The notes below the pieces were generated by a model. That model ran no database searches, was not told where the DNA came from, and saw only the letters and a list, made by a program, of their open reading frames with translations. Both the position numbers and the translations under genes were made by a program. Positions 1-5,313 of a stretch of 8,535 bases of DNA are shown piece by piece. Each line of letters opens with the position of its first letter. Within the stretch, counting starts at the first letter, position 1. The DNA comes from an uncultured Ruminococcus sp. (GTDB lineage: Bacteria > Bacillota_A > Clostridia > Oscillospirales > Ruminococcaceae). The DNA is taken from the NCBI GenBank assembly GCA_902782875.1, contig CACZPE010000232.1, forward strand, positions 1 through 8,535, in the 5' to 3' direction.

Positions 1-253
1 CGGATGCCTGTATAGCCTTCTCTATGGACTTGAGAGCAGTCTTGTCCCAGGGCTGGATAACGAGAGTTCTGCCCTCCTGAACGGTAACGGCAGCCATTGC
101 GTTTATAGCAGTGGGAGTTCCGTAGTAATCCACCTGTACCTTGTCAAGTATCGCAGGATTAGCTCTGCCTGCACGGATGGTGGAGAATTCTCTCTGGAGT
201 GAGTTGATGCACTTGTTCATCTTGTCCTGTGCGGTCTTGATATGTTCGTTCAT
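1..253 (-). CDS. frr: Ribosome recycling factor, N-terminal part (cut by window edge)
   Basis: RRF works with EF-G to split the post-termination ribosome in the cytoplasm. Only the first 84 codons are in the window; the family is usually about 185 residues, so the C-terminal part lies beyond position 1. The translation starts MNEHIKTAQDKMNKC and carries the family's hallmark segments: RAGRANPAILD at residues 27-37, VDYYG at 41-45, and the RTLVIQPWDK stretch at 62-71 followed by IEKAI at 77-81. The start is ATG at 253-251, preceded by an AAAGGA Shine-Dalgarno. The gene begins 15 bp after the pyrH stop, the classic pyrH-frr order, so the two are almost certainly one transcript from the promoter at 1036-1064. 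Nothing is unusual in the visible part. Confidence 0.97.
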   Translation of the reverse strand, partial: MNEHIKTAQDKMNKCINSLQREFSTIRAGRANPAILDKVQVDYYGTPTAINAMAAVTVQEGRTLVIQPWDKTALKSIEKAIQAS

Positions 254-268
254 AATAGCAGTCCTTTC

Positions 269-982
269 TTATTCGGGCTCTACGAGCGTGCCTATAGGCT
301 CGCCCATGCAAGCTCTGTATATATTTTCAGGGTCATTAAGATCAAATACGAGTATCGGCAGGCGGTTGTCCTTGCACATCGAAGCAGCGGTGCTGTCCAT
401 TACCTGCAGGTTCTTGACGAGGATATCGTTGAATGTGAGCCTGTCGAATTTGACAGCGTCGGGATATTTGTTAGGATCCTTGTCGTATACACCGTCTACC
501 ATAGTAGCCTTGAGGACTATATCAGCCTCTATCTCGGCGGCTCTCAGAGTTGAAGCAGTGTCGGTCGAGAAGAACGGATTTCCCGTGCCGCAGCCGAATA
601 TAACGACTCTGCCCTTTTCAAAATGGCGCATTGCCTTGTTTCTTATATAGGGCTCGGCTACCTGAGGCATCGATATAGCTGTCTGTACACGGACATCGAG
701 ATCCATCGATTCGAGTACATCGGCAACAGCAAGTGCATTCATGGTTGTAGCAAGCATGCCGATATGGTCAGCTCTTGTTCTGTCCATGGCACCGCTCGAG
801 CGCCCTCTCCAGAAATTTCCTCCGCCAACTACTATACCGATCTGTACGCCTTCTTTCGCACATTTTGCGATCGCTGCACAGATAGGAGTGATGACTGAAT
901 AGTCAAGACCTGTCTTTTTTTCGCCTGCGAGGGCTTCTCCGCTCAGCTTGAGCAGAACACGCCTGTACTTGATCTCCGACAT
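269..982 (-). CDS. pyrH: UMP kinase (uridylate kinase)
   Basis: This enzyme phosphorylates UMP to UDP with ATP in pyrimidine nucleotide synthesis. It belongs to the bacterial amino acid kinase fold, normally hexameric and cytosolic. The 237 residues match the usual family length (about 235-245). Motifs in order: phosphate-binding KLSGEAL at 12-18, GGGNFWRG at 53-60, [14 protein letters not shown] at 70-83, the UMP-binding [12 protein letters not shown] at 132-143, and [13 protein letters not shown] at 159-171. All expected residues appear present. The ATG at 982 has a strong AGGAAGGGG Shine-Dalgarno 9 bases upstream. frr follows after 15 bp. The usual upstream partners rpsB and tsf are absent; instead a lipoprotein gene on the same strand ends 134 bp upstream, and pyrH has its own promoter in the gap. 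UMP kinases are commonly controlled allosterically by UTP and GTP; that is family knowledge, not visible here. Confidence 0.98.
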   Translation of the reverse strand: MSEIKYRRVLLKLSGEALAGEKKTGLDYSVITPICAAIAKCAKEGVQIGIVVGGGNFWRGRSSGAMDRTRADHIGMLATTMNALAVADVLESMDLDVRVQTAISMPQVAEPYIRNKAMRHFEKGRVVIFGCGTGNPFFSTDTASTLRAAEIEADIVLKATMVDGVYDKDPNKYPDAVKFDRLTFNDILVKNLQVMDSTAASMCKDNRLPILVFDLNDPENIYRACMGEPIGTLVEPE

Positions 983-1035
983 CGGTTATGACCCCTTCCT
1001 GATCGTAATGATGAGCAGACTATGCTCAAATATTT

Positions 1036-1064
1036 ATTTTACACTATTTTGCTGTTTTTGTAAA
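1036..1064 (-). promoter_or_regulatory. Sigma-A-type promoter for pyrH-frr
   Basis: Reading the minus strand, a TTTACA -35 box (1064-1059) is separated by exactly 17 bases from a TAAAAT -10 box (1041-1036). This sits about 55 bp ahead of the pyrH start codon. It lies in a strongly AT-rich gap and would drive pyrH and frr independently of the lipoprotein gene upstream. No start-site data are available. Confidence 0.75.
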
Positions 1065-1089
1065 GTGTTTTTTTATGAATTTTGTTCTC

Positions 1090-1104
1090 ACAGGCGGAGC
1101 CTGT
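1090..1104 (-). terminator. Short GC-rich hairpin after the lipoprotein gene, possible weak terminator
   Basis: ACAGGC and GCCTGT form a perfect 6-bp stem with a 3-base loop, 13 bases past the stop of the 1117-1650 gene. In the direction of that gene the hairpin is followed by GAGAACAAAATTC rather than a run of T, so it lacks the usual tail of an intrinsic terminator. Its position between one operon's end and the next promoter makes a stop signal plausible, but read-through into pyrH is also possible. Confidence 0.3.
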
Positions 1105-1116
1105 TGCGTGTATGAC

Positions 1117-1650
1117 TCAGGAAAGCATTTTCATAGCTGTGTCAACGCATTTGTCGTTGTCATCCGAGATAAAGTACATGAAATATCCGTCGCCGGAGAT
1201 CTGTATTGCTCCATCGAGCTTCTGTGATTCTGCGGGATTGTAGTCCGCAAAATCCTGCAGACGCTCGGATATACGCTTATCGGCAGCTTCCGAAAGACCG
1301 CTCTGTTCAAGGTCATTTCCCTTGACTATGAAGATCTCGTCAGCAAATCCGCCGGAACCGCATAAATACAGTGCCATATCGGCATCGTCGGGAAGATTTA
1401 TCCCCGGAAGATAAAGATCAAGCTTGTCTTTTGTGACAGCCACCATTGACGGGAATTCTACCGCTTCCATTACAGCCTTTGCTGTATCATCGCAGGTATA
1501 GTTTTTTTCAGGCTCGGATGTCTCTGAAACTGTCTGCACCTGTTCGGTCTGTGCGGCCTGAACGGTGGCGGTATCATTGTTTGCGGCATTTGCCGAAGAG
1601 CAGGAGCAGAGCAGCAATGCCAGTACTGAAACTATAATCTTGTTTTTCAT
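1117..1650 (-). CDS. Small lipoprotein, DUF4358-like
   Basis: A 177-residue exported protein. Residues 1-17 form a lipoprotein signal: MKNK, a hydrophobic stretch, then a lipobox-like L-C-S-C with the acylated cysteine at 17, so it should be anchored on the outer face of the membrane. A low-complexity T/Q/E/S-rich linker (about 18-50) leads to a compact domain from about 53 to 177. The domain has the pattern I associate with DUF4358: an initial helix (AKAVMEAVEFPSM), then Y-L-P-G-I, a strand pair around MALYLCGSGGFADEIFIVKG, and a final helix with DGAIQISGDGYFMYFISDD. The family's biochemical role is not known to me. It starts 25 bp after the stop of the SGNH-like gene upstream and shares its promoter, so the two products may act together at the cell surface. 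Shine-Dalgarno is GAGGT with a rather long 10-base spacing. The family call is by pattern, moderately sure; lipoprotein status is surer. Confidence 0.65.
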   Translation of the reverse strand: MKNKIIVSVLALLLCSCSSANAANNDTATVQAAQTEQVQTVSETSEPEKNYTCDDTAKAVMEAVEFPSMVAVTKDKLDLYLPGINLPDDADMALYLCGSGGFADEIFIVKGNDLEQSGLSEAADKRISERLQDFADYNPAESQKLDGAIQISGDGYFMYFISDDNDKCVDTAMKMLS

Positions 1651-1675
1651 TATCTTTCTGACCTCATCTGTTTTG

Positions 1676-2449
1676 TTATTTTTTCGCTGTATGCGTGCGT
1701 ATCATTTCCGCAGAGGCGTTGTAGGCATTTTCAGTCATGGATATGCCGTCTGTATCGACATATGAACTCTTGAGCCTGCCGTCCGCGCCTTTGAAATATG
1801 TATTTTCGTCAATAAAGTATATCCTGTGCTCGGTCGCAAGACTCAGCAGCAGGGAATTGAGCTTGTCAATATCTGTGTTAGAGGAGACCCTGATCTTTTC
1901 AGCCTCGGTGCTTTCGGGAAGGACAGATACTATATAGATATCTCCCTTGAAACCGCCGTTTCGCAGTTCCTCGGCAATATGAACCATTGCATCGCCGAAT
2001 TCCGTGCGCCCTTCCTCAGTGGCTGCTGTATCGGGCGAAAAGAAAAGATATATGTTTTTTATATCATCCTTGTCATGTACGCCGGCAAGAACGGAAAGAT
2101 CGTTTAAGTCCTCGATCAGGAATATCTTTTCGTATTCAACTATGCCGTGTGAGAAAAAGCCCATCACAGAGCTGTCGCCAATGAATGCACATGATGAGAA
2201 ATAGTCATCATCGGCTCTTTCGCTGCGCCCTACGGGATTTGTCACGGGCGGAGCCTCTTCGGGCTCTTCTTCAACCGCCTCTGTCTGTGAAGGCATGAGC
2301 TTTTCCACAAGATCCTTCGTTATCGTGTCTTCTTCTTCACTTTTCATATAAAGGGCAAAACAGCCTGCAAAGCTCGCAACGATAAAAAGCAGAATAAAAC
2401 CGGGCCTGAATTTAAGCCCGCTGTCCTTTTTTCTGCGGTGTACCTCCAA
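1676..2449 (-). CDS. Membrane-anchored SGNH-like protein with degenerate active site
   Basis: A 257-residue protein with a basic N-terminus, one membrane helix at about 17-35, an acidic proline-rich linker (about 37-75) and an extracellular domain from about 80. That domain begins like an SGNH/GDSL hydrolase: FIGDSSVMG at 89-97 with the block I serine at 93. The remaining blocks are not conserved. Where G-x-N-D is expected there is FSPD (137-140), and the terminal D-x-x-H reads D-G-I-S (234-237), so the catalytic histidine appears to be serine. It is probably non-catalytic, perhaps a binding or structural relative. A longer reading from TTG at 2482 is rejected because that codon immediately follows and overlaps the promoter's -10 box. 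The chosen TTG at 2449 has a GGGGGTGA Shine-Dalgarno (2462-2455) 5 bases ahead; a GTG at 2458 is an alternative. The DUF4358-like lipoprotein gene follows 25 bp downstream. Confidence 0.72.
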   Translation of the reverse strand: MEVHRRKKDSGLKFRPGFILLFIVASFAGCFALYMKSEEEDTITKDLVEKLMPSQTEAVEEEPEEAPPVTNPVGRSERADDDYFSSCAFIGDSSVMGFFSHGIVEYEKIFLIEDLNDLSVLAGVHDKDDIKNIYLFFSPDTAATEEGRTEFGDAMVHIAEELRNGGFKGDIYIVSVLPESTEAEKIRVSSNTDIDKLNSLLLSLATEHRIYFIDENTYFKGADGRLKSSYVDTDGISMTENAYNASAEMIRTHTAKK

Positions 2450-2481
2450 ACTGCTCACCCCCACGACAAACCGATGTATCA

Positions 2482-2511
2482 ATTATACTATACACAAAGC
2501 CGAAAAGTCAA
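2482..2511 (-). promoter_or_regulatory. Near-consensus sigma-A promoter for the SGNH-like/lipoprotein operon
   Basis: On the minus strand TTGACT (2511-2506) and a perfect TATAAT (2487-2482) are 18 bases apart. Transcription should begin around 2476-2474, downstream of the TTG at 2482, which is why that codon cannot be the usual start of the gene. The expected leader is only about 25 bases and carries the Shine-Dalgarno at 2462-2455. Confidence 0.82.
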
Positions 2512-2681
2512 CAGGAATAAAGTTAAAAATTCGGTGAAAAGACCTGCTGATATGCCTGAAAACGCAGTATAACGCGATTGTGCATTTCTACGAAATTCTT
2601 TATACTCGCCGCTGCTATACTTGACAAATTGTACAATGCATGATATTATAGGCGTAAACCTTATGAGAAAGGAAGAAGAAT
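2512..2681. other. Divergent intergenic region
   Basis: With the flanking promoter boxes this is the 5' region between two divergent SGNH-family genes. It holds the minus promoter at its left edge and the plus promoter at 2621-2649. A second possible plus promoter is TTGTGC (2578-2583), 17 bases, TATACT (2601-2606), a weaker match. I see no clear operator palindrome and no RNA gene between them. Confidence 0.5.
2621..2649 (+). promoter_or_regulatory. Sigma-A promoter for the plus-strand SGNH hydrolase
   Basis: A perfect TTGACA (2621-2626) lies 17 bases from TATTAT (2644-2649). The predicted start near 2656 gives a leader of about 25 bases containing an AAAGGAAG Shine-Dalgarno (2668-2675) ahead of the ATG at 2682. 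Confidence 0.82.
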
Positions 2682-3437
2682 ATGAAGGAATACAGCGAAA
2701 TGAATTTCGGCGTAGACGGTGACAGCATAACCGCAGGTGAGCAGTGGAGCAGATTTGCTGCAGATGAACTGGGTTTTGCATCACATCATAATGTTGCTGT
2801 GGGTAGTGCCGTGTGGTATAAGCGTACAATAAAGGGAGACGGCTTTGAAGTAACGACCCAGAGCTGGTATGATGCGGATTTTGCGGGTATCAGCGACGGA
2901 TGGGAGCCCTGTGAAGACAGGGAGGAGATGCAGAAGCGTGCCAACAATTGCGCTGTGGTGCATACGGAACGCTTTATAGATGAAGTGAAAAAGGGGACAG
3001 CTTCCGTTCCTGATGTGTTCGCTTTCGCTATGGGCACCAATGATGCGGAGGAATGTTTAGGCTCTGCACAACAAGCCCTTTCGGGAAAGGCTGCCGACGA
3101 AGCGGATCTTTTTACAGAAGCAGGAGCTGTGAGATGGTGCATACAGCGCATTATGGAAGAGTTCCCGCAATGCCGTATATTCGTTCTTACTCCTCTGCAG
3201 ACAGCAGACCCTGCTCACAACCGCAAGATAGAGAAGACGATCGAGATACTTCGCACTGTTGCAGGTGCGATGTCTGCACAGATCATAGACTGTTTTCACG
3301 GCTGCGGCATATGCGAGAAATTCGAGAATATGGGCGCTCAGGGCAGATATCTTCGCGACGGTCTGCACCCGGATATTCCTGGCCAGAAACTTGAGGGAGC
3401 ATTCGCCGCCAAGGAGATAAGAAACAATATGTTCTGA
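2682..3437 (+). CDS. SGNH/GDSL-family hydrolase, cytoplasmic
   Basis: A 251-residue member of the SGNH hydrolase fold, enzymes that cleave ester bonds (acyl or acetyl groups on lipids, sugars or polysaccharides). All four blocks are visible: GDSIT at 13-17 with nucleophile Ser15; a candidate block II glycine at 41 (NVAVGSA); GTND at 118-121 with Asn120 for the oxyanion hole; and DGLHP at 226-230 giving the Asp226/His229 pair. There is no signal peptide or membrane helix, so it should act in the cytoplasm, unlike its anchored divergent neighbour. The stretch at 45-110 between blocks II and III is long and rich in Trp, Asp and Glu, and may shape substrate choice; the substrate itself cannot be read from sequence. 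It is monocistronic: it has its own promoter upstream and a strong hairpin right after the stop. Start ATG is well supported by the purine-rich site 6 bases ahead. The class is secure, the specific reaction unknown. Confidence 0.88.
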   Translation: MKEYSEMNFGVDGDSITAGEQWSRFAADELGFASHHNVAVGSAVWYKRTIKGDGFEVTTQSWYDADFAGISDGWEPCEDREEMQKRANNCAVVHTERFIDEVKKGTASVPDVFAFAMGTNDAEECLGSAQQALSGKAADEADLFTEAGAVRWCIQRIMEEFPQCRIFVLTPLQTADPAHNRKIEKTIEILRTVAGAMSAQIIDCFHGCGICEKFENMGAQGRYLRDGLHPDIPGQKLEGAFAAKEIRNNMF

Positions 3438-3441
3438 AAAA

Positions 3442-3473
3442 ACGGCTCAGACAGTTAATTCTGTCTGAGCCGT
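3442..3473. terminator. Bidirectional intrinsic terminator between convergent genes
   Basis: ACGGCTCAGACAG and its exact complement form a 13-bp stem with a TTAATT loop. It fills the 42-bp gap between the stops of the plus SGNH gene (3437) and the minus vWA gene (3480). On the minus strand the stem is followed by six T, a canonical terminator. On the plus strand the tail ATATTAT is weaker but AT-rich, so it should serve both genes, with better efficiency for the vWA gene. Confidence 0.93.
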
Positions 3474-3479
3474 ATATTA

Positions 3480-5033
3480 TCAGTCAAGTGCCTTTTTTAC
3501 CATTTCAACAAATTCCTGCTTGTACTGATCATTTGCGGTATAATTCTCTGATATCAGTCCGAGAACGAGTGATTTATCAGAGGTGCCTTTGTATTCGCTG
3601 TCACGAAGTATCATACCGAATGAAGCAACTGCCGATGCAAAGCGCATATCATCAGACATCTGCTGACTGTACGCATCTTTGCTTACAGGGAAGCTCTGCA
3701 GGCTGCTCTGGGTTCCGTCAGGCTCCTTGTAGCGCACGGATACTGTGCAGTAACTGCCGTTGTCCGTTCCCTGGGCATTATTGTCGGTATCGGCTGAGTC
3801 AAACTCCATCTTGCTGTTCATATCCGCTATCTCATAAAGCACAGTCACCGTATGTCCCGCGCCGATCTCTCCTGCGTCCTTGCTGTCATCATCAAAATCC
3901 TGTGCCGAAAGGAGCCTGTTCTCATATCCTATCAGGCGATATCCCTTGATATATGCGGGATTAAATTCCACCTGGAATTTTACATCCTTTGCGACTGTTT
4001 CCAGAGTACCGCCCATCTCATTTACAAGTACACGCTTTGCCTCCATCTCACTGTCTATGTAAGCGTAGTTGCCGTTGCCGTTGTCTGCAAGCGTTTCCAT
4101 CTTGCTGTCCTTGATATTGCCCGTTCCGAATCCCAGTACAGACAGGAATACACCCTTGTCACGCTTGCTTTCAACAAGGCTTTTGAGTTCCGCATCACTT
4201 GACGGGCCTACATTGAGATCTCCGTCCGTAGCGAGAATTATGCGGTTGTTGCCGCCCTCTATAAAATATTTCTCAGCGATATTATATGCAGTGGTTATTC
4301 CTGCGGCACCTGCTGTAGAGCCGCCTGCATCAAGAGATTCTATCGCTTCGCGTATACGCATATGCTCATTTCCCGCAGCACCTTCAAGCTCGACCTTGTC
4401 AGCACCCGCATAGGTGACTATTGATACTCTGTCATTTTCATCAAGTTCTTCCGTAAGCATTCCGAATGATTTCTGCACAAGGGGCAGCTTGTCATCGGAA
4501 TACATCGAGCCGCTGACATCAATAAGAAATACAAGATTCATCGGCTTGCGCTGCTGCATATCGATATCCTTGGCCTTTACACCTATCATCATGAGCTTTG
4601 TATCCTCATTCCAGGGGCAGTCGGCTATCTCTGTGGTTACAGAGAAGGGATCAGACCCTGAAGGCGCGGGATAATCATAATGGAAATAGTTTATCATCTC
4701 CTCTATACGTACCGAATCAGAAGGGATAGAGTCCTTTTTTCTACCCTCATTTATCATTCTGCGCAGATTGGAATACGATGCAGTATCCACATCGGCGGAA
4801 AAGGTTGAAAGAGGTGCTGATGCAGTGCTTTTGAAGCTGTTTTCGGCGATTTTAGCATATTCCTCTGAGTTGTATTCCGAATCGGGAGCATCTGCCGATG
4901 CCTGAGCGGCTTCATAATAGCGTGCTGTAGTTGCTGCGGGAGCGTAGTTTGCAGATGTGTTGCTGCAGGCTGAAAGAGTCATTGATGCAGCCACTGCAAT
5001 AGGTATGATCTTTCTGAGATTATCCTGTTTCAT
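3480..5033 (-). CDS. vWA-domain lipoprotein, YfbK type
   Basis: A 517-residue surface lipoprotein. Residues 1-23 are a signal ending in the lipobox L-S-A-C with acylated Cys23. After an Ala/Ser/Tyr-rich linker comes the conserved YfbK-type N-terminal region (about 74-124, STFSADVDTASYSNLRRM and VRIEEMINYF). A von Willebrand A domain follows (about 165-350) with a complete metal-ion-dependent adhesion site: DVSGSM (172-177), Thr240 in GGSTAG, and Asp270 in ATDGD. The C-terminal part (about 355-517) fits the family's DUF3520-like region. Such domains bind protein ligands through a divalent metal; the ligand and role are unknown. A 545-residue reading is possible, but the ATG at 5033 has a textbook GGAGG 5 bases upstream, starts the signal peptide, and lies downstream of the promoter at 5083-5111, whereas the longer form would start inside that promoter. 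It is a single-gene unit ended by the hairpin at 3442-3473. Confidence 0.93.
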   Translation of the reverse strand: MKQDNLRKIIPIAVAASMTLSACSNTSANYAPAATTARYYEAAQASADAPDSEYNSEEYAKIAENSFKSTASAPLSTFSADVDTASYSNLRRMINEGRKKDSIPSDSVRIEEMINYFHYDYPAPSGSDPFSVTTEIADCPWNEDTKLMMIGVKAKDIDMQQRKPMNLVFLIDVSGSMYSDDKLPLVQKSFGMLTEELDENDRVSIVTYAGADKVELEGAAGNEHMRIREAIESLDAGGSTAGAAGITTAYNIAEKYFIEGGNNRIILATDGDLNVGPSSDAELKSLVESKRDKGVFLSVLGFGTGNIKDSKMETLADNGNGNYAYIDSEMEAKRVLVNEMGGTLETVAKDVKFQVEFNPAYIKGYRLIGYENRLLSAQDFDDDSKDAGEIGAGHTVTVLYEIADMNSKMEFDSADTDNNAQGTDNGSYCTVSVRYKEPDGTQSSLQSFPVSKDAYSQQMSDDMRFASAVASFGMILRDSEYKGTSDKSLVLGLISENYTANDQYKQEFVEMVKKALD

Positions 5034-5053
5034 ATATACCTCCGTTCGTTCAT

Positions 5054-5075
5054 ACCCTGATACTATTTTCAGGGT
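5054..5075 (-). promoter_or_regulatory. Stem-loop at the 5' end of the vWA mRNA
   Basis: ACCCTGA (5054-5060) pairs perfectly with TCAGGGT (5069-5075) around an 8-base loop. The start site predicted from the promoter is near 5076, so this hairpin would occupy the very 5' end of the transcript, ending about 10 bases before the Shine-Dalgarno. It may stabilise the mRNA or modulate translation. The same left arm can also pair with TCAGGTAT (5075-5082), but most of that arm is probably not transcribed. It matches no riboswitch class I know. Confidence 0.45.
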
Positions 5076-5082
5076 CAGGTAT

Positions 5083-5111
5083 AGTATATCAATAGATTGG
5101 CAAAAATGCAA
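5083..5111 (-). promoter_or_regulatory. Sigma-A-type promoter for the vWA lipoprotein
   Basis: On the minus strand TTGCAT (5111-5106) and TATACT (5088-5083) are separated by 17 bases. The leader would be about 43 bases, with the hairpin at 5054-5075 and GGAGG just before the ATG. A second TATAAT (5153-5148) upstream lacks a good -35 box. Confidence 0.7.
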
Positions 5112-5117
5112 GAACAC

Positions 5118-5235
5118 GGAATTTACAAATGATTAAGTGGCGTTTACATTATACTTTACAGAATTAACATTTTACATAAAAAAGTATCATTTTATGTGAG
5201 TCAAAGAATGATATCTTCTTACCGTAAAATGAGAT
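5118..5235. other. AT-rich non-coding segment with TTTACA repeats and a palindrome
   Basis: No open reading frame of note. TTTACA occurs four times in the same orientation (5122, 5143, 5155, 5171). An inverted repeat, ACATAAAA (5174-5181) and TTTTATGT (5190-5197) with an 8-base spacer, overlaps the last copy. It lies upstream of the vWA promoter and downstream of the diguanylate cyclase gene, so it could be a regulator-binding region for the former. Part of the repetition may be chance in AT-rich sequence. Confidence 0.35.
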
Positions 5236-5277
5236 GCGCCGCTCAGAACCCCTTATGATACGGGGTCCGGGCGGCGC
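5236..5277 (-). terminator. Long GC-rich hairpin after the diguanylate cyclase gene
   Basis: GCGCCGC (5236-5242) pairs with GCGGCGC (5271-5277). The stem continues, with one mismatch and one bulge, into CCCC/GGGG around a 9-base loop, giving about 15 pairs in all. It starts 36 bp past the stop at 5314, the right place for that gene's terminator. On the minus strand the following bases are ATCTCATTTTACGG, so the T-run is short and displaced. A repeat-type or other structural element is the alternative. Confidence 0.6.
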
Positions 5278-5313
5278 TGTTTGTCGCGATATGCAAATAA
5301 TTAAAAAAGAGTA

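Noticed and set aside
141..898. Plus-strand open frames of 91-169 residues opposite frr and pyrH
   Set aside because: They lie antisense to securely identified pyrH and frr, show no domain pattern, and have no matching promoter or ribosome site. They are shadows of the coding frame.
2401..2420. CGGGC/GCCCG inverted repeat near the start of the SGNH-like gene
   Set aside because: A 5-bp stem with a 10-base loop inside the coding sequence; too weak and too common to call an operator or terminator.
2488..2829. A 113-residue minus-strand frame across the divergent promoter region
   Set aside because: It crosses two good promoters and the start of the intact SGNH gene, and its product is compositionally random (Ser/Arg/His-rich).
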